A stretch of 64,000 nt of DNA from NCBI RefSeq assembly GCF_900103365.1, contig NZ_LT629703.1, positions 3,658,001 through 3,722,000 of the forward strand, written 5' to 3'. The notes beneath the pieces are model-generated. The model searched no databases. It had not been told where the DNA came from and saw only the letters and a list, made by a program, of their open reading frames with translations. Below, one piece after another: positions 8,234-17,124 of this stretch (the stretch's first letter is position 1; each line of letters starts with the position of its first letter). The position numbers and the translations under genes are program-made. The stretch comes from Afipia sp. GAS231 (lineage in GTDB: Bacteria > Pseudomonadota > Alphaproteobacteria > Rhizobiales > Xanthobacteraceae).

Positions 8234-9628
8234 ATGTTGCTCGGACGTTCGCGGATATTGCTGGCAGCGATCATTGCCATTCTATTTGGTCCTCCGGATT
8301 CCAAAGCCTTTGAAAGATCGCTCCGCCCAGCTCGTGGCGACGCATGTAGATCGCTACCGGCGGACCAGGAGTCGTCTTATTGGCGGTGCCCTGGCCCGGC
8401 TGGATTGAGTTTCAGCTACTTCGATCACGTTACACTGGGCGGACTCGCATTCGGTCTTGCCGGTCGCGAGCAGGCGCTTACCGATGATTTGAGCTGGACG
8501 CCGGCTCAAGACGGCCTCGGAAGCCGAGTTGAGTGGCACACAAAGGACGGGCGGCCGTTCGCCGCGATCGTCGCGCGATGGCGGCAGATCGATGGGGCGA
8601 CGGTGGCACAAGCCGTCGCCGAACTCCTGGTCATCAAGGTTTCCGAACGAGGGGGGTGTCTCGTTGCGGCGCTCGCAGCGCTGCGGCGAAATGCAATGGC
8701 AGACGCGGGAAGCATGGCAGATCGCCTGGCTCCGTCGTTTCGATGCGGCGTCGATAAGCCTGCGTTGGAGGCGGACGACGAACTGTTCGGGATGAGTTCG
8801 GCGAAAAAGCTGGACGCATCGTTCGCTGAAACGGAGACGCTCGATCACAACGGTTCGCTGGTGACACTCGCTCGCTCCAACCAAGAACAGATCGAAATTC
8901 GCTACACCGAGCCTCGGAAGGCACTGCAGATCGATCCGGGTACGGTCCTGTTCCGAGGCAGGATTTCGGCAGGGCTGATCCAGGGGGAGGCTTTCGTATT
9001 CAAATCCGGATGCGCCCCCGCGGGCTATCCCGTAACCGGGCGCAGAACCGACGGCATTCTCGTACTATCGGGAGATGCCCCCCATCGAGGACCCGGCTGT
9101 GAAATTGCTGACGCATCGAAGCGCTCAAAACATTCGACCTTGATCTTCAGCTACGAACCTCTGCTGAATTCACACCGAGAGATCGCCGCGGCCGGCCCCG
9201 CAACGGTGTCGGAATGCAGCCGATGCATTTCGGCTTCGATCACGTCGATCGAGGGCGTCGGCACGGAACATGCTTTCGTCGAGGCTCGTATCAGCAAGCC
9301 TGACATCGAGCATTATTGCAGCGACGAGGGACTCGATACCACGGCCGCTCAACTGGCTGAGTGCATCCGCGACAATTCCACCAACCTGCGCAAGACGCTG
9401 CGCGCCGAGGCGAACTGTGCGGCGCTGACGATAAAACCTGTCAGCGGCGGTAGTTACAAGTTCCTCGCCATGGGCGAGGACTATGGTGGTCGCGCTCCTA
9501 CCTGGACGGACTTAACAAGCGGAAAGGTCGAATGCGGCGCACGCGCTTGCAACGGTGCCGTTGCGACCACGGATTTCACGCTGCTCTGTCCTGCCGCTAT
9601 TCCCGGATGGAGCGGGCGGCATTATTGA
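8234..9628 (+). CDS. exported cysteine-rich hypothetical protein
   Basis: A 464-residue protein with an N-terminal signal peptide (hydrophobic MLLGRSRILLAAIIAILFG, cleavage probably after SKA near residue 25). The mature part holds at least a dozen cysteines spread along the chain and a CSRCIS segment near 325, suggesting several disulfides. No catalytic motif, repeat or membrane segment was recognised. It is the only plus-strand gene in the 4.9-10 kb part and is followed by almost 800 bases without a gene. Confidence 0.7.
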   Translation: MLLGRSRILLAAIIAILFGPPDSKAFERSLRPARGDACRSLPADQESSYWRCPGPAGLSFSYFDHVTLGGLAFGLAGREQALTDDLSWTPAQDGLGSRVEWHTKDGRPFAAIVARWRQIDGATVAQAVAELLVIKVSERGGCLVAALAALRRNAMADAGSMADRLAPSFRCGVDKPALEADDELFGMSSAKKLDASFAETETLDHNGSLVTLARSNQEQIEIRYTEPRKALQIDPGTVLFRGRISAGLIQGEAFVFKSGCAPAGYPVTGRRTDGILVLSGDAPHRGPGCEIADASKRSKHSTLIFSYEPLLNSHREIAAAGPATVSECSRCISASITSIEGVGTEHAFVEARISKPDIEHYCSDEGLDTTAAQLAECIRDNSTNLRKTLRAEANCAALTIKPVSGGSYKFLAMGEDYGGRAPTWTDLTSGKVECGARACNGAVATTDFTLLCPAAIPGWSGRHY

Positions 9629-9870
9629 CGGCGGCGGCTGTCGGTTCGGTCAAGTGTGCCGCACACCTACCGTTCCGCATCCGCTTTGCGCCTATTGTCG
9701 ATTACCCCCGACGATGCAGGGCAGTGTCGGCAACGAGGCGCGCGAACGATTGCCCGCCTAGAGCGCACGCCGGCAATACGCGAGGCGCTTGCGGATGTCA
9801 GCAGCCGGAGGCTTGCCGCCGAGGGGTGATCCAGAGTCGTGTTAGCGGCCGGCGACGTCGGCTTAGGGTC
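9629..9870. other. gene-free stretch before MITE-like copy 2
   Basis: No supportable gene. The sequence between the end of the exported-protein gene and the left inverted repeat of the MITE-like element contains only short overlapping frames in several directions. Confidence 0.5.
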
Positions 9871-10088
9871 GATTGTGTTGAAAAACTCGAAAGTCGCGGT
9901 GCTCCGAAAATCTCGCAAATGTTACGCATTGGCGATTTCAGCCGCTGCAAGGCTCCGTAGGTTCGATACGAAGGTCAGCGATCATTTTGCGGCAATTGAT
10001 GTGCTCCCTCACCTCGTAGCGAGAGAGACGCACCAGCGGTCCTGAGAATTTTCAATCATCGGCGAAAAAGGACTTTTTCAACAATATC
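9871..10088. repeat. MITE-like element, copy 2
   Basis: A 218-base relative of the element at 4521-4739. The right end (GACTTTTTCAACAATATC, 10071-10088) is identical to the right end of copy 1; the left end (9871-9888) differs at 3 of 18 positions. Interior similarity is partial: AAATCTCGC, TGCTCCCTCACCTCG and the block ending CTGAGAATTTT match copy 1 in order and spacing. Same orientation as copy 1. No transposase inside. Confidence 0.7.
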
Positions 10089-10425
10089 GGTCAAAAGCGG
10101 ACCTGGCGCCCATTTTGCCAGATGTCTGCTTTTCCCGCAAAAGCGGACCAACAGACAAGCCGCGATGCGGGGGTTACGCGAATTGAACGCGCAACGATAC
10201 GGGTCCCGTCAAACATAAACGCTGGTTTGTGCTTTAAGACGGAGACTTGCGGCGCTGACTTGGAGCCGCAAAACTGTTAAAGCCAAGGACGCACGCAAAT
10301 TCGCGCTTTGCACGCCTGCGCATTGATCGGGCCCAACTTGCAGTACGAACTGACGCCACCTCGCAGTGATATTAAAACACAGCATGCTCCTGGAAAGTTG
10401 AGAACATAGCGCTCGATCCTGGCTT
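10089..10425. other. gene-free stretch downstream of the STAND gene
   Basis: No gene seen. The part next to the MITE-like element contains the word AAAAGCGGAC twice (about 10094 and 10139), which may be the remains of another dispersed repeat. The rest only borders the 3' end of the HNH-NACHT gene. Confidence 0.45.
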
Positions 10426-13400
10426 TCACTGGGACTGAGCCTCAGGTGGCCATGGTCGGCCACTGGCTATATCCGGATGTCTGGGCTCACTTCCGATCCT
10501 GCCGGTCTCGTCTCGGATTTCGTCGATTTCCACGAGGCAACGTTTTGCCAGCTCCGCTCTCGGTCCTCCACTGGGTATCATGGCGAACAGCCTCGCGCGG
10601 ATACTCGCAAGCGGCTCTCCGACCTCCGTATGCCAGACGCCGTTATCGCCCAACGGACGCCGCGCAATCGCCAACCCACGGAGCGTGTACATGACGTTCC
10701 CGGGCGACGACAAACCTTGAGCGCATGCATCAAACAAAGCCATAAAGATCGATTCGTCGACCAACTCGATCATGGCTCTTTCGAAGATACTCCGCGGATT
10801 ATTCTCTCTAACGTCACGATAGTGTTCTGTCAGTTTCGCGCGAACCTTGGGAAACTTCCTGGCCCAAGCTGCGATTGTGTGTGCCATTTGAAAATCCGAG
10901 CTTGTCGAGACTTCCCCGCGCGCCAAGTGATCCAGCATGGCTAGCGCCGCCTGTTCGGTATCAAGTCGACGCGCAGCCCCACGCCACCAGCTTTCTCGGA
11001 AATAATTTGAGTCCGCCGCAGCCAATCCCTCCAGCACATTGAGCGCGGTATCTCCCGGACTTTGAGGCAACGTTTCAAAAAGTCGCCTCAACGCGTGCGG
11101 CTGCCGGTGCTGTTCCGGAAGCATCCTAACGGCCTTCAGAACGTCTTCCGGCTTGTCCGAGAAGGGAAACAAATCGATCCAACCCATCAATTCGCCTCGG
11201 TTGTCGTCTAATCGCCAGGTTTGCTCCCGAGCTTCCGAAAGCAACGTTCGCAGCCCCTCCATTAGGACCGCAGCTGGAATAACCTCCCCCGCCCGAGCTG
11301 CTGCTGCCAGAAGGTCGCGCTTGACCGACACGGGTTGGGGGAGCGCCAGAAGTCTGCACAGCTCGCTCCGCTTGTCACCGTGAGGCAAACCGAATCCAAT
11401 CCCGGCAAGACCAATCGCGTGCCGCTGCTCAGCGTCGCTTTTGGCAGGATCTCCGAAAGTCCTAACCTCATCGAAAATCCATTCGGCAAATTCAGACGTC
11501 GGAAGGGGTCCGTCTGCGCGCGCGCTTCGTAACGCTTTATGGTCCGGGTAGTGCGTCCAGCCACCTAGAATTGGCTTTTGTTCAGCGACACGACCAGCCG
11601 ACCAAATCTCATACAGAGCGCGCGCGGCATCAATTCCCCAACGAATGTCAGCCAAGCCGCGCTTTAAAACGAGATTAGCGGCCGCGTCGGGCATTGCCGC
11701 AAAGGCAGAGGCGTAAATACGGGTATTGATCATCCGGTCCGCGTCGGGAGCAGACAGATCGCACTCGTTTAGTCGCGCTAGGGCTTCCGCCAGGTTTGGA
11801 TCCGCGAGCCTGCCGACGGCACTGGCAACGTTAGAACCCGCAGATCGATCAAGGGGGGTCGAGTCGCAAAGAACACCGATCCAACGCTCGACTAGTTTAC
11901 ACAGCTCCACGCGATAGACCGCATCTATTGGGGGCTTGTCGTCGCCGACGTCTCGTCCATGCCGGCGGAGGAGTTCCGCAAGCAGGCTAATTCTCCGCGA
12001 AACAGCGGTTTCCCCATGAGCAATCAAAATCGGCCAGAACACGTCCGGGCGCGTCGCGGTCAACGCGTCTTCAACCCTACGAAATTGGTCGTAAAGCGGA
12101 GCAGAGCCGCTCGGAAACAGGGTCTGAATCTGGTCATCGAGCGCAAATAACAGATCGAATAGCGCACTGACCGTATTGGGGCCAGCCACGCTAGCAGCTG
12201 CGTTCTGTCGCCGCGGTGTCGCATCGGATCCGAGCGCAGCCTCCTTAATCGTATCACTGTCTATGGGGTCGACGGAATCGAGGAGGTCGCGGGTATCGTA
12301 AGGTAGCGGCTTGTCGTCGAGGATACGCGCCAAGAGACCGCGCCCAACAGCGCGCGGATATGCGGCATGAGCGCGAGCGATTGCATGCGTGAAATGTAGG
12401 TCGGTGAAGCTTTCGTCCGCTGCTTCGATAAGCGCAGCTATCTCCTCCTCAGCATCCGTTGGCTTCTCATGCACAATTCGCTCGAGGCGTCGGATTGGGT
12501 CGGTCTCCCGGTCCCGCACCTTCGCGCGTTCGCTGACGAGCCGCGCATTAAGTTTTTCGCTCGCCAAACGTTCGGGATAGCCTTTCTGCGCCAACTTCTC
12601 CCAGACTTGGTCGCTAGCTACCTCAAGGATTTTGCTAACGTGCTGATCTCCGCGGCGAAACTCGAGCGCTTCAACAATAGCGACGACGACGTCGGGATCG
12701 GGATCGTTGACCGCAATAGTCGCGGCGAGATCCATACCGTCCATCCCGCTATGGCTAGCGATTTCGCTTAAGGCAAGGCTTCGTTGCCGCGAGGGTAAAG
12801 CCCGCAAACGAGCTTCACGATCCGAGCCCAACACGCCGGGACGAAAGCGTCCAGCTGCACGAAAACATTCGAACTGGACTTGGTCGTCGGTGCTGCTCGC
12901 AAGAGGCCAAATTTGATCCGCAAACTCGGGCTTCCCGGACACGGCCATAAATCGGACGGCGCGGTCAATTGCACCGGGGCGATGCCAGCGGTTTACAAAG
13001 CCCAGTATACGATGCCGCAACAGCGCCCAAACTCGGTCCGATGCTCGGTCCAGCATTGCCGCGGCCAGAATTGGATCAATGGCCAGGGTTTCCTCAATGG
13101 CCGCGGCGACTGCCGCACTCCCCTGCTCATCAGCACGCGAGAGGCGATCGCATGCGAACAAGATCGATTCTTCCCAGCTTGGTCTGTCCAGGACGTCTTG
13201 GCGTAGCTTTCTACGGGCATCCGCCTCTCCGGCAGCCGAGCGGACCATCAAATCCACTACTTCGGCGGCTGCATACCATTCCTGAAACAATTGATGTTGA
13301 AAGCTTACGTCTCCCAAGGGGCCGCTTTTGCGAACGACAAGATGAGCGTTCACCAGGCCATCAACGATTTCGCGCGGCTGGGGCAGAGTAGTGAGGAAAA

Positions 13401-14766
13401 CTTGGCCGTTCGTGACCAAAGTCTGAACGACGCTTGAAACAACGCGATTTGCTTCGCTGTCTGAGATGGCCGTATTCGAAGTGCGGTTTGCTTCGGCGGC
13501 GAGACCGGCCAACAGCGCGTTGTGCTGTCCGAACGTGTGCAATCGCTCCGCTTTGTCGCGCGCGAGCTCAGTTTGCTCAACAAACATCTTGAGCACCGCT
13601 TCCTTCGTCTCTGGAAACGGTCGGCCCTCTGGCAATGCCAACAGAGCATGCAGATATAGCGGATTTTGCACGAGCTCGCGCAGGCCGGAGGTCCGCCAAG
13701 CTCTATCGAGGAGATCGACGCCACGTTGCCCGTGTTCGGCAAGAGCCAGCTCCATTTGCTGATCTTGCGAAAGTGGCTCGACCTCGAAGATTGGCCCGGA
13801 AACTGGCTGCTCTTCCCGCCGAGAGCTAATCACCATCCCGAGCTGGGGGTAATCGCGTTGAAGCGCCTTAAGATCGCCGATTGCTCGCATCCGCGCTGGT
13901 GCACCCAATTCGTTCCAGCCGTCCAGCACAAGACACAACCGACCGTGATATGCGAGCTGCATCAAGTGCTGTCTGCGGAAGACGCCGAACGCATTTCGTC
14001 GCAGGACCGAATCAAAGAAATCCTCTTGTCGGTTGGCCCACTCACCGAGCGGCACGAGCACCGGAACCGGACAATCAGACCAGGCCATGCACTCTGAGAG
14101 CTGAACGAGCAACGTCGACTTGCCGATACCGCCCGGCGCAACGATCGAAACGGGCTCAGCAAGCATGACGACCCGTGCGAGCCCATCAAGCGGCACAAAC
14201 GAGTTCTGGTGGCCACTGAGCTTGATCGTGCGGGCGATCGTTCGCTTTGGGTGACCATGAGCGGCTCGGAATGCTTGAATATCAGCTTCCGAAGCTGCGC
14301 GAAGTCGTTGAGCAACTATATCGAGGGCGTCGCCGCTCGGTAGATCAAGTCCCCGCAGAAATTCTTCGTCTGCTGGATCGAGCTGCTGCGACGGCTTTAC
14401 TTGCCCAAGCGGTCTACCGGCGGATATCGCACCCAAGGCCCGCTCAATGGCGTCCTTTTTCCATCGATGCAACGATTCGACCGTGTAACGCTCATCGTCC
14501 GAGTCGATCAATTTCGAACAAGTTTGACAGAGCCAGATCCCGTTGTTGCCGCTTCCCCGCTCAGCCGGCGTCATCTTTGGATCATAACGCTTGCCGTTCG
14601 GGGCAGCCGCCGCGATGTGAGCGGCCACTCCAACATTGATCGTAGCGTCTTCGCGTATCGCCGGTCCCGACGTCGAGCGCACGCAATCGGGATTTGAGCA
14701 GTGGTGCCCAACCCTCGCTGCAAGCGTTCGGATAGTCTTCGCTGAGAAGTCGTCGCGGCTGGTCAT
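10426..14766 (-). CDS. HNH nuclease fused to NACHT-like STAND NTPase, candidate defence protein
   Basis: A single 1446-residue protein. Residues 15-105 form an HNH nuclease-like domain: CSNPDC (23-28), the AHI histidine (50), GSGNNGIWLC (72-80) and CQTC (80-83). After a linker comes a P-loop NTPase: Walker A APGGIGKST (210-218), Walker B LCLVLDGWNEL (277-287) with the DGxxE pattern usual in NACHT proteins, and an arginine-containing VISSR strand (312-316). The C-terminal 900 residues are helical, with alternating leucine-rich segments that look like HEAT/ARM-type repeats. In STAND proteins such as Avs and bacterial NACHTs, the repeats sense a trigger, the NTPase oligomerises and the N-terminal effector acts; here the effector would cut nucleic acid. 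It stands alone on a mobile island. Confidence 0.85.
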   Translation of the reverse strand: MTSRDDFSAKTIRTLAARVGHHCSNPDCVRSTSGPAIREDATINVGVAAHIAAAAPNGKRYDPKMTPAERGSGNNGIWLCQTCSKLIDSDDERYTVESLHRWKKDAIERALGAISAGRPLGQVKPSQQLDPADEEFLRGLDLPSGDALDIVAQRLRAASEADIQAFRAAHGHPKRTIARTIKLSGHQNSFVPLDGLARVVMLAEPVSIVAPGGIGKSTLLVQLSECMAWSDCPVPVLVPLGEWANRQEDFFDSVLRRNAFGVFRRQHLMQLAYHGRLCLVLDGWNELGAPARMRAIGDLKALQRDYPQLGMVISSRREEQPVSGPIFEVEPLSQDQQMELALAEHGQRGVDLLDRAWRTSGLRELVQNPLYLHALLALPEGRPFPETKEAVLKMFVEQTELARDKAERLHTFGQHNALLAGLAAEANRTSNTAISDSEANRVVSSVVQTLVTNGQVFLTTLPQPREIVDGLVNAHLVVRKSGPLGDVSFQHQLFQEWYAAAEVVDLMVRSAAGEADARRKLRQDVLDRPSWEESILFACDRLSRADEQGSAAVAAAIEETLAIDPILAAAMLDRASDRVWALLRHRILGFVNRWHRPGAIDRAVRFMAVSGKPEFADQIWPLASSTDDQVQFECFRAAGRFRPGVLGSDREARLRALPSRQRSLALSEIASHSGMDGMDLAATIAVNDPDPDVVVAIVEALEFRRGDQHVSKILEVASDQVWEKLAQKGYPERLASEKLNARLVSERAKVRDRETDPIRRLERIVHEKPTDAEEEIAALIEAADESFTDLHFTHAIARAHAAYPRAVGRGLLARILDDKPLPYDTRDLLDSVDPIDSDTIKEAALGSDATPRRQNAAASVAGPNTVSALFDLLFALDDQIQTLFPSGSAPLYDQFRRVEDALTATRPDVFWPILIAHGETAVSRRISLLAELLRRHGRDVGDDKPPIDAVYRVELCKLVERWIGVLCDSTPLDRSAGSNVASAVGRLADPNLAEALARLNECDLSAPDADRMINTRIYASAFAAMPDAAANLVLKRGLADIRWGIDAARALYEIWSAGRVAEQKPILGGWTHYPDHKALRSARADGPLPTSEFAEWIFDEVRTFGDPAKSDAEQRHAIGLAGIGFGLPHGDKRSELCRLLALPQPVSVKRDLLAAAARAGEVIPAAVLMEGLRTLLSEAREQTWRLDDNRGELMGWIDLFPFSDKPEDVLKAVRMLPEQHRQPHALRRLFETLPQSPGDTALNVLEGLAAADSNYFRESWWRGAARRLDTEQAALAMLDHLARGEVSTSSDFQMAHTIAAWARKFPKVRAKLTEHYRDVRENNPRSIFERAMIELVDESIFMALFDACAQGLSSPGNVMYTLRGLAIARRPLGDNGVWHTEVGEPLASIRARLFAMIPSGGPRAELAKRCLVEIDEIRDETGRIGSEPRHPDIASGRPWPPEAQSQ

Positions 14767-15296
14767 TTGGAAACGGATTCGCTGAAAGAAGCTTTATATA
14801 GGAAACTGGAGCCGTAGCGGGAATTCCGACCACGAAAAACACGACATGCATTCGGAATTTTGCAAATTTTGCGAACGGGCCTTCGCGTTTCGCGAACCCG
14901 CGGAAACGGGGCCCCGGGGCGGGGGCCGGCCCTCTGCTCGCCAGGCGCAAATCCTGAATGAGCCGCGGCGCTAATGCCAGCGCAGCGACACAATTGCCAG
15001 CAACCAGGTGCGCGGCGCGCGCTGTTTGTCGATTCAGTGGACCGTAGACCATACGCGACTTCTCCAGAAGCGATGGAGGCACGGCTTGGAAGTATCTGGG
15101 GCGCCAAGAGAAATTTGGAGCGGGGTGAAGGGGCTCGAAGCCTCGACCCGATCTCGGCAAGGTCGTACTAACGGGGATTGCCGAAGTGGGCACTCTAAAA
15201 ATTCTCTATCCAGTTGATGTTTAAACGAAAATTCAAAGCCGTTGTCACCCGTGGGGATTGTGGAGACGTCTAGTCCGATGAACACCGGCGAAACCA
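14767..15296. other. gene-free stretch between STAND gene and serine recombinase
   Basis: About 530 bases with no gene I can support. A 203-codon minus-strand frame overlaps the 5' end of the STAND gene and is arginine/proline-rich without domain character. Between 14868 and 14940 lies a very GC-rich run with self-complementary words (for example TTCGCG/CGCGAA). The promoter of the STAND gene should be within the first 100 bases. Confidence 0.5.
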
Positions 15297-15950
15297 ATGG
15301 CAACGAATTTCATCGCATACTTTCGAGTTTCGACCGAACGCCAAGGCAAATCTGGGCTCGGCTTGGCGGCCCAGCAGCGCAAGATCACCGATTTTGTCGC
15401 GAGCGCTGGCATTCTGATTGCCGAATTCACTGACATCCAGTCTGGTCGCGACGACAACCGTATTGAGCTTCAGAAAGCACTGGCGCTCGCAAAGCGCGAA
15501 AACGCAAAGCTGATTATCGCCCGGCTCGATCGCTTCTCTCGTCGTGTCAGTTTCATCGCCAACATTCTGGAGCAGGGTATTGGTTTGGTCTGCGCCGAAA
15601 TGCCCAATGCGACAGATTTCCAACTGCATATCTTCGCTGCCCTCGCCCAGGAAGAACGCCGGCTGATCTCCGAACGAACGAAGGCAGCGTTGGCTGAGGC
15701 AAAACGTCGAGGCAAAGTTCTTGGCGCAAATGGAAGGAGTTTGGCCGCGAAGAACCGCAGGGCTGCTGACGACTTTGCAGTCTCACTCCGCGCAAAATTG
15801 GATGCGGGTTTGATGGGGCGGCCTTACAGTGAGATTGCGCGGCGCCTGAATGATGCGGGGATCACGACGGTGACAGGCAGTAAGTTCTACCCGCAAACCG
15901 TCAAGAATTATTTTCAACGGTTTAGCACGCTTCGATGCGACAAAACCTAA
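15297..15950 (+). CDS. small serine recombinase (resolvase family)
   Basis: A 217-residue site-specific recombinase. The catalytic domain starts at once with AYFRVST (Ser12 nucleophile) and contains the LDRFSRR arginine motif near residues 76-82 and an EERRLISERTKAAL helix near 118-131, the long E-helix of the family. The C-terminal 50 residues form a helix-turn-helix (YSEIARRLNDAG, then TVKNYFQRF) that would bind the crossover site. It is smaller than the large serine integrase at the island end and is more likely a resolvase/invertase or the remnant recombinase of another element. Confidence 0.9.
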   Translation: MATNFIAYFRVSTERQGKSGLGLAAQQRKITDFVASAGILIAEFTDIQSGRDDNRIELQKALALAKRENAKLIIARLDRFSRRVSFIANILEQGIGLVCAEMPNATDFQLHIFAALAQEERRLISERTKAALAEAKRRGKVLGANGRSLAAKNRRAADDFAVSLRAKLDAGLMGRPYSEIARRLNDAGITTVTGSKFYPQTVKNYFQRFSTLRCDKT

Positions 15951-16156
15951 TACAAGTGATGAGCGGCCCAAAACAATCGAAAAAGGCGCTCTGTTTCATT
16001 TCCTATGGCTGGTTGGGCTGAGGCCAATTCAACGAGCTCTGGCGGTCTGGAGCAGCGTCACGAAGCTGTCGATAAGTCGCACTCACCAATAATCTGGGTT
16101 GCTCTCAATGAGGTCCGTGATTCAATGCGCTGATTCGCAACGCACCGGGCGCCTTC

Positions 16157-16579
16157 ATGACTACGCAGCGAGAAATCGTAAAAGTCGGGCTGGCTGTATT
16201 GCATAAGAACAGATTGCTATTGGTCCGAAAACGAGGTGGCAAGAGCTACATCTTACCAGGCGGCAAGCCTGAAGCGGGAGAGAATGACGTTGAAGCTCTC
16301 TATAGAGAGATCGATGAAGAGCTAGGCTGTTCAATGAATGGCGAGTCTCTCGTTTTCTTAGGAGCATTTTCGGACACAGCTGCCGACCTAATCGATACCA
16401 TCGTCGTCGTTCGACTTTACTGCGCCCAGTTGGTGGGGGCGCCTAATCCGAAATCGGAGATCGAATGCATAACGTGGTTCTCACCCGAACAAGATTGTGA
16501 CGTAACGCTGGCTCCCAGCATCCAAAACCACATCCTGCCATTCCTTCGGTCGACAGGCCGACTAGGCGTCAACGGGTAG
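16157..16579 (+). CDS. Nudix hydrolase
   Basis: A 140-residue single-domain Nudix protein, hydrolysing a nucleoside diphosphate linked to some other group. The Nudix box is complete at about residues 36-58: GGKPEAGENDVEALYREIDEELG matches Gx5Ex7REUxEExGU with the metal-binding REIDEE. Sequence does not tell the substrate. Its 3' end overlaps the 3' end of a truncated kinase gene on the other strand by 18 bases, so the last few codons may be altered by the same rearrangement. Related Nudix genes often occur beside PUA-like and P-loop kinase genes. Confidence 0.93.
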   Translation: MTTQREIVKVGLAVLHKNRLLLVRKRGGKSYILPGGKPEAGENDVEALYREIDEELGCSMNGESLVFLGAFSDTAADLIDTIVVVRLYCAQLVGAPNPKSEIECITWFSPEQDCDVTLAPSIQNHILPFLRSTGRLGVNG

Positions 16580-16792
16580 TCCAGCGAAGTATTCCGGACC
16601 GTGCGCTGTTCGCAGGTCCATTCTCACGAGTCCTTGGTTTTCGGACGTCTGTGCAAGCTCTCGTGCGATCAGTTCATCGAGAACAAACTGACCTACGTAT
16701 ACGCGCGATCCAAATCTATCCTTCTCGCAAAGGCCGATAGCAGCGGTTTTGCCAACGCCACAATAGCCCGTGAGTCCAATTAGCCTGGGCAA
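16562..16792 (-). pseudogene. truncated P-loop nucleotide kinase-like gene
   Basis: The 76 residues start with a P-loop (LIGLTGYCGVGKT, about 4-16) and continue as the first quarter of a dephospho-CoA/nucleotide-kinase-like fold (RVYVGQFVLDELIARELAQ), then stop after HGPEYFAGLPVDA. Proteins of this type are usually about 180-220 residues, so the rest is missing. The break lies where it runs into the 3' end of the convergent Nudix gene, suggesting a deletion joined the two. Start is TTG, one base after the stop of the DUF3850 gene, so it is the third gene of that operon. Confidence 0.7.
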
Positions 16793-16793
16793 C

Positions 16794-17114
16794 TCACTGC
16801 AGCTCTATGCTCAGTATGCAGAAATCGTCATGAAGCGCGTCCTTGGATAAGGCGCACGGCAAATCGCTCGAAGTAATGTAGGTCACTAGAACGCGCTGCA
16901 CGTCCCCTGTGTATTTGTTCGTCTTTGGATCGAACTCACGGAGCAGCAGTGTGTCCCCTTCCTGAAAGGAACGATCTGTCGCTCGCCGCAAGTCGTGTTT
17001 CTTTTTCCCGGTACGTATTGCTCTGAAGAATTCAGGCCAGCATTTCAGAACATGTTCGACAGGAGGACGATGTCGTTCCAGAATCTTGTCAAAAGTCGTC
17101 TTACTTTCAACCAT
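16794..17114 (-). CDS. DUF3850 (ASCH/PUA-like) protein
   Basis: A 106-residue protein with the DUF3850 pattern: HVLKCWPEFFRAIRTGKKKHDLR in two parts (the Lys-Cys strand then the GKK...DLRR helix), SFQEGDTLLLREFDPKTNKYTGD and a final FCILSI strand. The domain belongs to the PUA/ASCH-like superfamily, thought to bind RNA or modified nucleotides. The ATG at 17114 is 10 bases after the upstream stop and gives the normal length; the frame opens up to 17174 inside the previous gene. Middle gene of an FAD protein - DUF3850 - kinase operon. Confidence 0.87.
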   Translation of the reverse strand: MVESKTTFDKILERHRPPVEHVLKCWPEFFRAIRTGKKKHDLRRATDRSFQEGDTLLLREFDPKTNKYTGDVQRVLVTYITSSDLPCALSKDALHDDFCILSIELQ

Positions 17115-17124
17115 TGCTATTGTC

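Noticed and set aside
15110..15180. tRNA-like word (GGCTCGAAGCC with flanking complementarity)
   Set aside because: No acceptor stem, anticodon arm or CCA position fits on either strand; no tRNA was recognised anywhere in the window.
14582..15193. 203-codon minus-strand frame upstream of the STAND gene
   Set aside because: It overlaps the 5' end of the STAND gene in another frame, is Pro/Arg-rich, and has no recognisable domain or ribosome binding site.
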